A stretch of DNA of 64,000 nucleotides from Gillisia mitskevichiae (GTDB lineage Bacteria > Bacteroidota > Bacteroidia > Flavobacteriales > Flavobacteriaceae), in assembly GCF_003634585.1 (NCBI RefSeq), contig NZ_RBLG01000002.1:992001-1056000 (forward strand), written 5' to 3'. A program made the position numbers and the translations under genes. Positions 26,481-36,038 of the stretch are shown piece after piece (positions within the stretch are counted from its first letter, which is position 1; every line of letters begins with the position of its first letter). The notes under the pieces were generated by a model. It was not told the DNA's origin. It ran no database searches and saw only the letters and a list, made by a program, of their open reading frames with translations.

Positions 26481-29400
26481 TTATTCTTCTAATCTAATGT
26501 CCAATCCTAATCCTTTCAATTCGTGCATTAACACGTTGAAAGATTCAGGAAGTCCTGGCTCTGGCATAGGCTCTCCTTTCACGATTGCCTCGTAAGTTTT
26601 AGCTCTACCAATTACATCATCCGATTTTACGGTTAAGATCTCACGCAAGGTTGCAGAAGCTCCATAAGCCTCTAATGCCCATACTTCCATCTCACCAAAA
26701 CGTTGACCTCCAAATTGCGCTTTACCACCTAATGGTTGTTGCGTAATAAGAGAGTATGGTCCTATAGAACGTGCATGCATCTTATCATCAATCATATGTC
26801 CTAATTTCAACATATAAATAATTCCAACAGTTGCAGGTTGATCAAATCTATCTCCAGTTCCACCATCGTAAAGATGTGTATGTCCAAATCTTGGCACACC
26901 GGCTTCATCTGTTAATTCATTGATCTGATCTAAAGTTGCACCATCAAAAATTGGAGTAGCATATTTTCTACCTAATTTTTGTCCAGCCCATCCTAACACA
27001 GTCTCATAAATTTGACCAATGTTCATACGAGAAGGTACCCCAAGTGGGTTCAATACGATATCTACAGGTGTTCCATCCTCTAAGAAAGGCATATCTTCCT
27101 GACGAACGATACGTGCAACAATACCTTTGTTACCGTGGCGACCCGCCATTTTATCACCAACCTTCAGTTTTCTCTTCTTAGCAACATAAATTTTTGCTAA
27201 TTTGATAATTCCTGCAGGCAATTCATCTCCAACAGATACTGTAAATTTCTCTCTTCTTAAGTTACCTTGTAAATCGTTCTCCTTGATCTTGTAGTTGTGA
27301 ATTAAATCTGCAACTAGTTTGTTCAAGTTATCATCTGTAGTCCAAGTTCCTTGAGTAAGGTGAGTATAATCATCTACAGAATTTAACATCTTAAGGGTAT
27401 ATTTCTTACCTTTTGGCATTACTTCTTCCCCTAAGTCGTTCATTACTCCTTGTGCAGTTTTACCTCCAACAATTGTAAACAACTTGTCTATTAATTCAGC
27501 TTTAAGAACATTGAATTTTGCATCATAGTTTTTCTCTAATGCAGAAACATCTTCCTTATCCTGAACTCTTTTACGTTTATCTTTTACAGCTCTAGCAAAA
27601 AGTTTCTTGTTAATTACAACCCCTCTTAAAGATGGGTGTGCTTTTAACGAAGCATCTTTTACATCTCCTGCTTTATCCCCGAAGATAGCACGTAATAATT
27701 TTTCTTCTGGAGTAGGATCACTTTCTCCTTTAGGAGTGATCTTACCAATAAGAATATCACCAGGCTTTACTTCAGCTCCAATTCTAATCATACCATTTTC
27801 ATCCAAGTCCTTAGTGGCTTCTTCAGAAACGTTTGGAATATCATTAGTTAATTCTTCGTTACCTAATTTGGTATCTCTAACTTCTAATGAATATTCATCT
27901 ATATGAATAGAGGTAAATACATCTTCTCTAACAACTCTTTCAGAAATTACAATTGCATCCTCAAAGTTATATCCTTTCCAAGGCATGAAGGCAACCTTCA
28001 TATTTCTACCTAAAGCAAGTTCTCCTGCTTCTGTAGCATAACCTTGACAAAGTACTTGACCTTTAGAAACTCTATCCCCAACACTTACGATTGGTCTTAA
28101 GTTAATAGAAGTACCTTGGTTTGTTTTTCTAAACTTGATAAGGTTGTAAGTTTTAGAATCACTTTCAAAACTCACCATTCTTTCTTCCTCTGATCGGTCG
28201 TATTTAATGGTAATTTTTTCAGCATCTACATACTCAACTTCACCTGGTCCTTCAGCATTAATCAATACACGAGAATCTGTAGCTACTTGTCTTTCCAGAC
28301 CAGTACCAACAATAGGAGATTCAGCTCTTAATAAAGGAACCGCCTGACGCATCATGTTAGATCCCATCAATGCTCTGTTGGCATCATCATGTTCCAAAAA
28401 TGGAATTAATGAAGCCGAGATCGAAGAAATTTGGTTTGGTGCAACATCTATATAGTGAATCTCTTTAGGATCTACTACCGGGAAGTCACCTTCCATACGT
28501 GCAATAACCTTATCTGTATTTATAGTACCATCATCTGTTAAAGGAATGTTGGCCTGTGCTATCTTTTTGTTCTCTTCTTCTTCAGCACTTAAATAAATAG
28601 GGTCTTCAGAAAAATCGATCTTAGCATTATCAACTTTTCGGTAAGGAGTTTCAATGAATCCCATTCCATTCACTTTTGCAAATACAGAAAGTGAAGAAAT
28701 AAGTCCAATGTTTGGTCCCTCTGGAGTTTCAATAGGACAAAGTCTTCCGTAGTGTGTATAGTGAACATCACGTACCTCAAATCCTGCTCTTTCTCTTGAG
28801 AGTCCACCTGGTCCTAATGCAGATAATCTACGTTTGTGGGTGATCTCTGCCAATGGATTTGTTTGATCCATGAATTGAGATAATTGGTTAGTTCCAAAGA
28901 AGGAATTAATTACAGAAGACAATGTCTTTGCATTAATTAAATCTATAGGCGTAAACACTTCATTATCACGAACGTTCATACGCTCACGAATAGTACGTGC
29001 CATACGTGCTAGACCAACACCAAATTGCTGAGAAAGTTGCTCTCCTACTGTTCTAACACGACGGTTAGATAAGTGATCGATATCATCTATCTCTGCTTTA
29101 GAGTTAATTAACTCTATTAAATATTTTACAATGGTAATAATATCTTCTTTAGTAAGCACTTGCTTATCCATTCCGATATCCAACTGTAATTTCTTATTCA
29201 TTCTATAACGACCTACTTCCCCTAAAGAGTAACGTTGGTCTGAGAAGAACAATTTATCTATAATACCACGTGCAGTTTCCTCATCTGGCGGTTCTGCATT
29301 ACGTAATTGACGGTAGATATGCTCAACAGCTTCTTTTTCAGAGTTTGTTGGATCTTTTTGCAATGTATTATGAATAATTGCGTAATCTCCAGTTGAGTTA

Positions 29401-30293
29401 TCTTCCTTATGAAGCAAAATAGTTTTATTACCAGTTTCAAGGATCTCCTCAATATGGTCTTTATCTAATTCTGTATCACGATCTAAAACGATCTCATTTC
29501 GCTCAATAGATACAACCTCACCAGTATCTTCATCTACGAAATCTTCATACCATGTATTTAACACTCTTGCCGCTAACTTACGACCAAGATATTTTTTTAA
29601 TCCTGTTTTAGAAACTTTTACTTCTTCTGCAAGGTCAAAGATCTCAAGGATATCCTTATCTCTTTCAAAACCAATTGCACGGAAAAGTGTAGTAACAGGT
29701 AATTTTTTCTTTCTATCGATATACGCGTACATCACGTTATTAATATCGGTAGCAAATTCTATCCAAGATCCTTTAAAAGGAATAACTCGCGCAGAATATA
29801 ATTTTGTTCCATTCGCATGGAAAGACTGTCCAAAGAAAACACCAGGTGAACGGTGCAATTGAGAAACAACCACTCGCTCTGCTCCATTAATACAAAATGT
29901 CCCACTAGGAGTCATATAAGGGATAGTCCCTAAATATACATCCTGTACAATAGTTTCGAAATCTTCGTGTTCTGGATCTGTACAATATAATTTTAAACGA
30001 GCTTTTAACGGCACGCTATAAGTCAAACCACGCTCTATACATTCCTGAATGGAATATCTTGGTGGATCCACAAAATAATCCAGGAATTCTAATACGAATT
30101 GATTGCGGGTATCTGTAATAGGAAAGTTTTCCAGGAAAGTGTTATAGAGACCTTCATCTCCTCTTTCTTCTGATTTTGTTTCTAATTGAAAGAAGTCCTG
30201 AAACGACTTAATTTGGACATCCAAAAAGTCTGGATAATCAGGCTTGTTCTTTACAGAAGAGAAATTCAATCTTTCAGTTTGCGTTGCTAACAT
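26481..30293 (-). CDS. rpoB: DNA-directed RNA polymerase subunit beta
   Basis: 1270 residues from ATG at 30291-30293 (MLATQTERL); the codon before is TTG. It contains the rifampicin-pocket region ([31 protein letters not shown]), with the wild-type-like Gln, Asp, His and Ser positions. It also holds the active-site-proximal GRHGNKG and the C-terminal [25 protein letters not shown] that docks on beta'. No resistance-type substitution is evident at the main rifampicin positions. It follows rplL after a 131-base spacer with a very strong hairpin. Confidence 0.98.
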   Translation of the reverse strand: MLATQTERLNFSSVKNKPDYPDFLDVQIKSFQDFFQLETKSEERGDEGLYNTFLENFPITDTRNQFVLEFLDYFVDPPRYSIQECIERGLTYSVPLKARLKLYCTDPEHEDFETIVQDVYLGTIPYMTPSGTFCINGAERVVVSQLHRSPGVFFGQSFHANGTKLYSARVIPFKGSWIEFATDINNVMYAYIDRKKKLPVTTLFRAIGFERDKDILEIFDLAEEVKVSKTGLKKYLGRKLAARVLNTWYEDFVDEDTGEVVSIERNEIVLDRDTELDKDHIEEILETGNKTILLHKEDNSTGDYAIIHNTLQKDPTNSEKEAVEHIYRQLRNAEPPDEETARGIIDKLFFSDQRYSLGEVGRYRMNKKLQLDIGMDKQVLTKEDIITIVKYLIELINSKAEIDDIDHLSNRRVRTVGEQLSQQFGVGLARMARTIRERMNVRDNEVFTPIDLINAKTLSSVINSFFGTNQLSQFMDQTNPLAEITHKRRLSALGPGGLSRERAGFEVRDVHYTHYGRLCPIETPEGPNIGLISSLSVFAKVNGMGFIETPYRKVDNAKIDFSEDPIYLSAEEEENKKIAQANIPLTDDGTINTDKVIARMEGDFPVVDPKEIHYIDVAPNQISSISASLIPFLEHDDANRALMGSNMMRQAVPLLRAESPIVGTGLERQVATDSRVLINAEGPGEVEYVDAEKITIKYDRSEEERMVSFESDSKTYNLIKFRKTNQGTSINLRPIVSVGDRVSKGQVLCQGYATEAGELALGRNMKVAFMPWKGYNFEDAIVISERVVREDVFTSIHIDEYSLEVRDTKLGNEELTNDIPNVSEEATKDLDENGMIRIGAEVKPGDILIGKITPKGESDPTPEEKLLRAIFGDKAGDVKDASLKAHPSLRGVVINKKLFARAVKDKRKRVQDKEDVSALEKNYDAKFNVLKAELIDKLFTIVGGKTAQGVMNDLGEEVMPKGKKYTLKMLNSVDDYTHLTQGTWTTDDNLNKLVADLIHNYKIKENDLQGNLRREKFTVSVGDELPAGIIKLAKIYVAKKRKLKVGDKMAGRHGNKGIVARIVRQEDMPFLEDGTPVDIVLNPLGVPSRMNIGQIYETVLGWAGQKLGRKYATPIFDGATLDQINELTDEAGVPRFGHTHLYDGGTGDRFDQPATVGIIYMLKLGHMIDDKMHARSIGPYSLITQQPLGGKAQFGGQRFGEMEVWALEAYGASATLREILTVKSDDVIGRAKTYEAIVKGEPMPEPGLPESFNVLMHELKGLGLDIRLEE

Positions 30294-30363
30294 CAATGGA
30301 CGGAATTATAATTTATATAAAATATGTGTGCGTTATAAGGCATAAGCTTCATATACGCAAAAG

Positions 30364-30401
30364 GGTTTAGACCTTCGGGAGCTAGTCCCGAGGTCTAAAC
30401 C
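30364..30401 (-). other. Strong hairpin between rplL and rpoB (attenuator or processing site)
   Basis: 10-bp and 6-bp perfect stems (30364-30373 with 30392-30401, then 30375-30380 with 30386-30391) are separated by one bulged base and closed by a 5-base loop. The minus-strand RNA continues with only four U, so it would be a leaky terminator or an RNase III-type site separating ribosomal-protein from polymerase expression. Confidence 0.7.
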
Positions 30402-30424
30402 TAAATATATTGCTTGTGGTAAGC

Positions 30425-30799
30425 TTATTTAAGCTCAACCTCGGCTCCTGCTTCTTCTAATTGCGCTTTTAATGCTTCAGCTTCATCTTTAGAAACCGCT
30501 TCTTTTACTGCTTTTGGTGCTCCATCAACTAATTCCTTAGCATCTTTAAGACCTAATCCAGTAAGTTCTTTTACTAATTTAACTACTGCTAATTTAGACC
30601 CACCTGCAGCTTTAAGAATTACGTCGAATTCTGTTTGCTCATCGGCAGCATCATCACCACCACCAGCTGGACCAGCCATAGCTACAGCAGCAGCTGCAGG
30701 CTCGATACCATACTCATCTTTTAATATAGTAGCCAACTCATTTACTTCTTTTACAGTAAGGTTAACCAATTGTTCTGCGAAATCTTTTAAATCTGCCAT
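30425..30799 (-). CDS. rplL: 50S ribosomal protein bL12 (L7/L12)
   Basis: 124 residues: an N-terminal dimerization helix pair (about 1-35), a flexible Ala/Gly-rich hinge ([13 protein letters not shown]) and the C-terminal globular domain that recruits translational GTPases ([10 protein letters not shown]...[28 protein letters not shown]). It forms the ribosomal stalk with bL10. It lies 56 bases after rplJ. Confidence 0.97.
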   Translation of the reverse strand: MADLKDFAEQLVNLTVKEVNELATILKDEYGIEPAAAAVAMAGPAGGGDDAADEQTEFDVILKAAGGSKLAVVKLVKELTGLGLKDAKELVDGAPKAVKEAVSKDEAEALKAQLEEAGAEVELK

Positions 30800-30855
30800 T
30801 TTCTATCGTTTTAAAATGTTCTTTAATTTATAATTGTTAAAAAGTGCGTACGTGC

Positions 30856-31377
30856 TTAATCTTCCTTCTCAGAAAGAGTTTTAAGAATTCCGGCTAATTT
30901 ACCACCACTTGACTTTAATGCTGAAATAACATTCTTAGCAGGTGATTGTAACAATCCGATAATATCCCCAATAACTTCTTCTTTAGACTTGATATTAACC
31001 AATGTCTCTAAGTAGTCATCACCAACATAAATAGCTTCTGCTATAAAAGCTCCTTTAAGTAAAGGTGTTTGAGTTTTCTTTCTGAATTCTTTTATTACTT
31101 TCGCTGGAGCATTTCCAGTTTCCGAAAGCATTATTGAGGTGTTACCTTTTAAAACTGTAGGAAGATCACCGAAGTCTTTATCGGAAGCTTCCATAGCTTT
31201 AGCAAGTAACGTATTTTTAACTACTGCAAGTTGTACGTTCGCTTTGTAACAAGCTCTACGTAAATTTGTAGTACTCAAGGCGTTTAAACCTGAGATATCT
31301 GCAAGGTAAATAATAGAATTATTTGTTAACTGCGCAGTTAAATCTTCAATTACTAATGATTTTTCTTCTCTTGTCAT
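30856..31377 (-). CDS. rplJ: 50S ribosomal protein uL10
   Basis: 173 residues. The N-terminal rRNA/L11-binding domain (MTREEKSLVIEDLTAQL, YLADISGLN, ELAVVKNTLL-like AVVKNTLLAKAM) is followed by the C-terminal helix that carries L7/L12 dimers. It is the stalk base, encoded between rplA (11-base gap) and rplL. In other bacteria L10 represses its own operon; with only 11 bases of leader here any such site must lie inside rplA or act differently. Confidence 0.97.
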   Translation of the reverse strand: MTREEKSLVIEDLTAQLTNNSIIYLADISGLNALSTTNLRRACYKANVQLAVVKNTLLAKAMEASDKDFGDLPTVLKGNTSIMLSETGNAPAKVIKEFRKKTQTPLLKGAFIAEAIYVGDDYLETLVNIKSKEEVIGDIIGLLQSPAKNVISALKSSGGKLAGILKTLSEKED

Positions 31378-31388
31378 AATCTATAATA

Positions 31389-32087
31389 TTATTGCTCAGT
31401 GAACCTTTTAGTATCAACTTCAACACTTGGGCTCATTGTAGAAGACATATATATACTCTTTATATATACACCCTTAGAAGCCACCGGTTTCAATTTAACC
31501 AACGTAGTTAATAATTCTCTTGCGTTTCCAGCAATCTTATCAGCATCAAAAGATGCTTTTCCAATACCTGCATGTACAATTCCAGTTTTATCAACTTTAA
31601 AGTCAATTTTACCAGCTTTAACTTCAGAGATCGCTTTCGCAACATCCATTGTTACTGTACCAGTTTTTGGGTTAGGCATCAATCCTCTTGGTCCTAAAAC
31701 TCTACCTAAAGGTCCTAATTTCCCCATAACACTTGGCATGGTGATAATTACATCAACATCTGTCCAACCACCTTTGATCTTTTCTAGGTATTCATCTAAA
31801 CCTACGAAATCTGCACCGGCTTCTTTAGCTTCAGCTTCCTTATCTGGAGTTACTAATGCTAAAACCTTTACGTCTTTACCTGTACCATGAGGAAGAGTTA
31901 CAACTCCTCTCACCATTTGATTTGCTTTACGTGGATCTACATTCAAACGAATAGCTAAATCTACAGAAGGATCAAAATTTGCGTTGGTAATTTCTTTTAT
32001 CAAAGCTGAAGCTTCTGCTACCGAATACTGTTTCCCGTTTTCGATTTTAGATTGAGCTTCTTTTTGCTTTTTAGTTACTTTTGCCAT
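31389..32087 (-). CDS. rplA: 50S ribosomal protein uL1
   Basis: 232 residues. The L1 signature is visible around [27 protein letters not shown], plus the N-terminal [22 protein letters not shown]1 forms the mobile stalk at the E site and binds its own mRNA in other bacteria. It follows rplK after 19 bases. Confidence 0.97.
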   Translation of the reverse strand: MAKVTKKQKEAQSKIENGKQYSVAEASALIKEITNANFDPSVDLAIRLNVDPRKANQMVRGVVTLPHGTGKDVKVLALVTPDKEAEAKEAGADFVGLDEYLEKIKGGWTDVDVIITMPSVMGKLGPLGRVLGPRGLMPNPKTGTVTMDVAKAISEVKAGKIDFKVDKTGIVHAGIGKASFDADKIAGNARELLTTLVKLKPVASKGVYIKSIYMSSTMSPSVEVDTKRFTEQ

Positions 32088-32106
32088 TTTTAATATCTAT
32101 TTTGGA

Positions 32107-32544
32107 TTAAAACGGCGCTTGCCCTTTTACAGTTACACCCATAGAACGAGCAGTTCCTGCTATCATTTTCATAGCTGAATTGATGTTAAATGCATTTAAA
32201 TCTTGCATTTTATCTTCAGCAATTGCTCTTACTTGATCCCAAGATACACTAGCAATTTTTTTACGATTAGGCTCACCCGATCCTTTTTTTGATTTTGCCG
32301 CTTCTAATATCTGCACAGCAGCTGGTGGAGTTTTAATTACAAAATCAAAAGACTTATCTTTGAATACTGTAATTACAACAGGTAATACTTTACCTGGCTT
32401 ATCTTGAGTTCTAGCATTAAACTGCTTACAAAACTCCATGATATTAACTCCGGCAGCACCTAAAGCAGGTCCAACTGGTGGTGATGGGTTAGCAGCACCT
32501 CCGCGAACTTGTAGCTTAACAACTTTACTTATTTCTTTTGCCAT
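32107..32544 (-). CDS. rplK: 50S ribosomal protein uL11
   Basis: 145 residues. It has the Pro-rich N-terminal segment [27 protein letters not shown] that contacts factors, and the C-terminal 23S-binding domain ending SMGVTVKG. L11 with the stalk forms the GTPase-associated centre. It follows nusG after about 75 bases, in the standard order. Confidence 0.97.
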   Translation of the reverse strand: MAKEISKVVKLQVRGGAANPSPPVGPALGAAGVNIMEFCKQFNARTQDKPGKVLPVVITVFKDKSFDFVIKTPPAAVQILEAAKSKKGSGEPNRKKIASVSWDQVRAIAEDKMQDLNAFNINSAMKMIAGTARSMGVTVKGQAPF

Positions 32545-32618
32545 TATTATTGTTTTTAGATGATAGTTTTAGAGTGGAAGCTTTAAAAACTATCAAAAAT
32601 ATATGTAACAGTAATTCT

Positions 32619-33170
32619 TTATACCTTTTCTACTTGCATATAACTTAATTCTAATGGTGTTTTTCTTCCGAAAATTTTAACCATTACTTCAAGTTTACGC
32701 TTCTCTTCGTTGATCTTTTCTACAGTTCCGTTGAAACCATTGAATGGACCATCAATTACTTTTATAGTTTCTCCAATAGTAAATGGTATTGCGACATTAT
32801 CTGCTTTAACCGATAACTCATCCACTTTACCTAACATTCTATTTACTTCAGATCTTCTTAATGGCACAGGATCTCCTCCTTTTGTCTCACCAAGAAAACC
32901 AATAACACCGTTAATAGTTTTAATAATGTGAGGAATCTCTCCTCCTAAGTTTGCTAATACCATAATATATCCAGGAAAGTAAACACGTTCTTTAGAAACT
33001 TTCTTACCATTTCTAATTTGAATAACTTTCTCTGTAGGAACAAGCACTTCACCAATAAAATCTTCTAAACCATGATGCGAAATTTCTCTCTCAATATATT
33101 CCTTAACCTTATTTTCTTGACCACTTACGGCGCGAACCACGTACCATTTCTTATCCTTAACCTCTGCCAT
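32619..33170 (-). CDS. nusG: Transcription termination/antitermination factor NusG
   Basis: 183 residues. The NGN domain (WYVVRAVSGQENKVKEYIE...YFPGYIMV) binds the RNA polymerase clamp, and the C-terminal KOW domain (about 125-183; TIKVIDGPFNGFNGTVEKI) binds Rho or ribosomal S10. It couples transcription and translation. It starts 11 bases after secE. Confidence 0.96.
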   Translation of the reverse strand: MAEVKDKKWYVVRAVSGQENKVKEYIEREISHHGLEDFIGEVLVPTEKVIQIRNGKKVSKERVYFPGYIMVLANLGGEIPHIIKTINGVIGFLGETKGGDPVPLRRSEVNRMLGKVDELSVKADNVAIPFTIGETIKVIDGPFNGFNGTVEKINEEKRKLEVMVKIFGRKTPLELSYMQVEKV

Positions 33171-33181
33171 AGCCTTAAAAT

Positions 33182-33379
33182 TTAAGATTTAATCCATTCA
33201 AAATATTGTTCAATAGCCGAACTAAATACGGTATCTACGCCCCAAATAGCTAATGAAAAAATGATTGAAAAAACAGCTACAACTACTGTTAATTTTTGAG
33301 CTTCTGCCCAACTTGGCCATGTAACGTGATTTCTCAATTCGTTATAAGACTCTGAAATATAATTGACGATTCCTGCCAT
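33182..33379 (-). CDS. secE: Preprotein translocase subunit SecE
   Basis: 65 residues, the short single-span form. An amphipathic N-terminal helix with SYNELRNHVTWPSWAEAQKLT (the conserved WP motif) leads into one transmembrane helix (about 30-50). It clamps SecY in the inner-membrane translocon. It is co-transcribed with nusG; upstream lie tRNA-Trp and tuf. Confidence 0.95.
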   Translation of the reverse strand: MAGIVNYISESYNELRNHVTWPSWAEAQKLTVVVAVFSIIFSLAIWGVDTVFSSAIEQYFEWIKS

Positions 33380-33474
33380 GGTTTTATCTATTTACACAAA
33401 TTCTAATAATACTCTCTTCAGAGAAAATTCAAAAAGAAAGAACTTAAATTACAATCCTGTGATTATATATTCTT

Positions 33475-33498
33475 AAAAAAAAGCTTCCTATTTAGGAA
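33475..33498 (-). terminator. Weak hairpin plus U run between tRNA-Trp and secE
   Basis: A 5-bp stem (33485-33489 with 33494-33498, loop of 4) is followed on the minus strand by eight T. It is short, so probably only partial termination after tRNA-Trp. Confidence 0.45.
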
Positions 33499-33512
33499 TC
33501 TTAATTATCAAG

Positions 33513-33585
33513 CACGGGTTGAGAGACTCGAACTCACGACACCTGGTTTTGGAGACCAGTGCTCTACCAACTGAGCTAAACCCGT
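33513..33585 (-). tRNA. tRNA-Trp (anticodon CCA)
   Basis: A 73-base cloverleaf on the minus strand: acceptor ACGGGTT/AACCCGT, anticodon loop TCTCCAAAA region giving CCA, T arm with GAGTTCGAGTC. It occupies the standard place between tuf and secE. No CCA tail is encoded. Confidence 0.95.
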
Positions 33586-33590
33586 AAATA

Positions 33591-33634
33591 TAAGTTTAGG
33601 TATCCTACTTAAAAGCAGGATACCTATAAACTTA
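33591..33634 (-). other. Long hairpin between tuf and tRNA-Trp
   Basis: Two 8-bp perfect stems separated by a 2-base bulge on one side (33591-33606 with 33617-33634) and a 10-base apical loop. There is no U run, and the hairpin ends 6 bases from the tRNA 5' end, so a processing signal is more likely than a terminator. Confidence 0.6.
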
Positions 33635-33644
33635 TGTATAATTC

Positions 33645-34832
33645 TTAGTCTAAAATTTCAGTAACTTGACCAGCACCTACAGTTCTACCACCTTCACGAA
33701 TTGCAAAACGTAAACCTACGTTCATCGCGATAGTTTGTAGCAACTCAACATGTATAGTTAAGTTATCTCCAGGCATAACCATTTCAACACCTTCTGGCAA
33801 GTTGATAGTTCCTGTAACATCAGTAGTACGTACGTAAAACTGAGGACGGTAGTTATTATGGAATGGAGTGTGACGTCCACCTTCTTCTTTTTTCAAGATA
33901 TAAACCTCTGCTTTAAACTTAGCGTGAGGAGTTACAGATCCTGGCTTAACGATTACCATTCCTCTTGAGATCATTGACTTCTCAATACCTCTTAAAAGAA
34001 TACCTGCGTTATCTCCAGCTTCACCTCTGTTAAGGATTTGACGGAACATTTCAATACCAGTAATAGTAGATGTCAATTTCTGAGCACCCATACCAATAAT
34101 CTCAACAGGATCTCCTGTATTTGCTATTCCAGTTTCAATTCTACCAGTTGCAACAGTACCACGACCAGTAATAGAGAATACATCTTCAATAGGCATTAAG
34201 AAAGGCTTCTCAACATCACGAACTGGAAGTTCGATCCAAGAATCCACAGCTTCCATTAATTCTAGAACTGTATTTACCCATTTTTCTTCACCGTTAAGTG
34301 CTCCTAAAGCAGATCCAGCGATTACAGGTCCATTATCTCCATCATATTCGTAGAAAGAAAGTAAATCTCTTACTTCCATTTCAACTAATTCTAATAATTC
34401 TTCATCATCAACCATATCCACTTTGTTCATGAATACAACGATTCTAGGAATACCAACCTGGCGTCCTAAAAGGATGTGCTCACGAGTTTGTGGCATTGGC
34501 CCATCAGTAGCCGCAACTACCAAGATAGCACCGTCCATTTGAGCAGCACCAGTAACCATGTTCTTCACGTAATCGGCGTGACCAGGACAATCTACGTGTG
34601 CGTAGTGACGCTCTTTAGTAGAGTATTCTACGTGTGAAGAGTTAATTGTAATACCTCTTTCTTTTTCTTCTGGAGCGTTGTCAATCTGATCAAAAGACAT
34701 AGCTGCTGAATATCCAGCGTCAGCCATTACTTTAGTAATCGCTGCAGTTAAGGTAGTTTTTCCGTGATCTACGTGTCCTATCGTACCTATGTTTAAGTGC
34801 GGTTTGGAACGATCAAAAGTTTCCTTTGCCAT
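33645..34832 (-). CDS. tuf: Translation elongation factor Tu
   Basis: 395 residues, full length. Cytosolic GTPase that brings aminoacyl-tRNA to the ribosome. G1 [10 protein letters not shown], switch I with the RGITI segment, G3 DCPGHADY, G4 NKVD, and the domain II/III barrels including [22 protein letters not shown]. It is the only tuf in the window. It is preceded by four tRNA genes on the same strand and followed by tRNA-Trp and secE, giving one long translation operon. Confidence 0.98.
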   Translation of the reverse strand: MAKETFDRSKPHLNIGTIGHVDHGKTTLTAAITKVMADAGYSAAMSFDQIDNAPEEKERGITINSSHVEYSTKERHYAHVDCPGHADYVKNMVTGAAQMDGAILVVAATDGPMPQTREHILLGRQVGIPRIVVFMNKVDMVDDEELLELVEMEVRDLLSFYEYDGDNGPVIAGSALGALNGEEKWVNTVLELMEAVDSWIELPVRDVEKPFLMPIEDVFSITGRGTVATGRIETGIANTGDPVEIIGMGAQKLTSTITGIEMFRQILNRGEAGDNAGILLRGIEKSMISRGMVIVKPGSVTPHAKFKAEVYILKKEEGGRHTPFHNNYRPQFYVRTTDVTGTINLPEGVEMVMPGDNLTIHVELLQTIAMNVGLRFAIREGGRTVGAGQVTEILD

Positions 34833-34890
34833 AATTAATGATTATTTATTCTTAGTTATATATTAGTGTTCAATTTTAAACAAAATTAAG

Positions 34891-34962
34891 AGCCAACGAC
34901 GAGAATTGAACTCGTGACCTCTTCCTTACCAAGGAAACGCTCTACCCCTGAGCTACGTCGGC
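34891..34962 (-). tRNA. tRNA-Thr (anticodon GGT)
   Basis: A 72-base cloverleaf on the minus strand: acceptor GCCGACG/CGTTGGC (with one G-U pair), anticodon loop TTGGTAA giving GGT. The T loop reads TTCAATT in place of the common TTCGANT. It lies 58 bases before tuf. Confidence 0.93.
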
Positions 34963-35076
34963 AAAAAAGGCTATCCCCCACAAGCTTACACCTGTTGGAG
35001 ATAAAGAACAGTTATTTAAAACCGTTGTTGTCCTTAGAGCTAGAGATCACGCAACTGCAAGATCGCTTTTTCTTAG

Positions 35077-35149
35077 AGCGAAAGACCGGGTTCGAACCGG
35101 CGACATTCAGCTTGGAAGGCTGACGCTCTACCAACTGAGCTACTTTCGC
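35077..35149 (-). tRNA. tRNA-Gly (anticodon TCC)
   Basis: A 73-base cloverleaf on the minus strand: acceptor GCGAAAG/CTTTCGC, anticodon loop CTTCCAA giving TCC, T arm CCGGTTCGAACCCGG. It is third in the tRNA array upstream of tuf. Confidence 0.95.
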
Positions 35150-35206
35150 AAGATAGAAACATCTAAAAAGATATTTCTGTTGGATACATCACTTATAAGT
35201 GATTTG

Positions 35207-35288
<82 letters not shown>

Positions 35289-35359
35289 AATATTACCTTT
35301 TCAAAATTTCATAGAACCATTGAAATCTACACTTAAATGGTCTGCTTTTTTTGAAGGTG

Positions 35360-35391
35360 CAAATTTAATGAAATTTACTCCTTAAATCAAA
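35360..35391 (-). promoter_or_regulatory. Promoter inside the tRNA array, upstream of tRNA-Tyr
   Basis: TTTG (35388-35391) and TAAATTTG (35360-35367) on the minus strand, spacing 20, about 70 bases before tRNA-Tyr. It would give tRNA-Tyr, tRNA-Gly, tRNA-Thr(GGT) and tuf a second start. The 238-base spacer 35289-35526 holds no gene; this promoter is its only clear feature. Confidence 0.6.
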
Positions 35392-35526
35392 ACATTTTTC
35401 AAGATTTTCTGAAATAAAATAAAACTTGCGCCCTACTCGTCTCAGAATAAATTATTTATCCTAAAAAATAAACATTCACTACACTGTAAATCTTTATTTT
35501 TTTAATGCGATTTCAATTTTTCAAAG

Positions 35527-35600
35527 AGCCGATGGAGGGACTCGAACCCACGACCTGCTGATTACAAATCAGCTGCTCTAGCCAGCTGAGCTACATCGGC
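35527..35600 (-). tRNA. tRNA-Thr (anticodon TGT), second identical copy
   Basis: A 74-base cloverleaf on the minus strand, base-for-base the same as the tRNA at 17003-17076; the flanks differ. It is the first tRNA of the array leading to tuf. Confidence 0.95.
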
Positions 35601-35621
35601 ATTTTTATACTTTTTCAGCAT

Positions 35622-35648
35622 AAAAAAGTCCGCTATTTCTAACGGACT
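35622..35648 (-). terminator. Terminator of hpf
   Basis: A 6-bp stem (35627-35632 with 35643-35648, loop of 10) followed on the minus strand by six T. It overlaps the expected start point of the tRNA-tuf promoter. Confidence 0.6.
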
Positions 35649-35649
35649 G

Positions 35650-35679
35650 CAAATGTATACATTTTATTTATTTCACAAA
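35650..35679 (-). promoter_or_regulatory. Promoter of the tRNA-Thr/Tyr/Gly/Thr-tuf operon
   Basis: TTTG (35676-35679) and TACATTTG (35650-35657) on the minus strand, spacing 18: an exact match to the Bacteroidota consensus, about 50 bases before tRNA-Thr(TGT). Confidence 0.7.
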
Positions 35680-35700
35680 AATTATTTGGGAAATAATTTA

Positions 35701-36003
35701 CTAAACATGAGCGCTCATTTTTTCTTTCTTTTTTAATAATTGACGTTGTAATGCGCTAATCGATTCATCTACACACTCTTCAAACTTCTTACACTTCTTT
35801 TTCACAATTACATCTCCACCTGGAATACTTAATAATATTTCTGTAATCTTATTTTCTTTTTCGCTCGTCTTCTGAACTTTTAAAAACACATCGGCATAAA
35901 TAATCTTATCATAGAAGTGTTCTAATTTATCTAATCTGTTTTGAATGAAATCGATCAATTTCTGATCTGCGTTAAAATTTACTGATTGCACATTTACTTT
36001 CAT
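35701..36003 (-). CDS. hpf: Ribosome hibernation-promoting factor (HPF/YfiA family)
   Basis: 100 residues, the short HPF form. It has the beta-alpha-beta-beta-beta-alpha pattern: VNVQSVNFNADQKLIDFIQNRLDKL, YADVFLKVQK, EILLSIPGGDVIVKK and the basic helix CVDESISALQRQLLKKKEK. It binds the 30S decoding region in starved cells. The short form, lacking the long-HPF C-terminal dimerization domain, fits pairing with a separate factor. It sits between xerC and the tRNA-tuf array. Confidence 0.9.
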   Translation of the reverse strand: MKVNVQSVNFNADQKLIDFIQNRLDKLEHFYDKIIYADVFLKVQKTSEKENKITEILLSIPGGDVIVKKKCKKFEECVDESISALQRQLLKKKEKMSAHV

Positions 36004-36038
36004 CTCCTATAAAATTTAATTAAACAATAATTTTACTA

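Noticed and set aside
30856-31388. Classical L10 leader-binding site upstream of rplJ
   Set aside because: Only 11 bases separate rplA and rplJ, too short for a kink-turn leader of the usual type; I see no such structure.
34914-35123. Plus-strand reading frame ending RKTGFEPATFSLEG across the tRNA-Thr(GGT)/tRNA-Gly region
   Set aside because: The C-terminal half is the well-known spurious translation of the antisense of a tRNA-Gly gene; no independent coding evidence.
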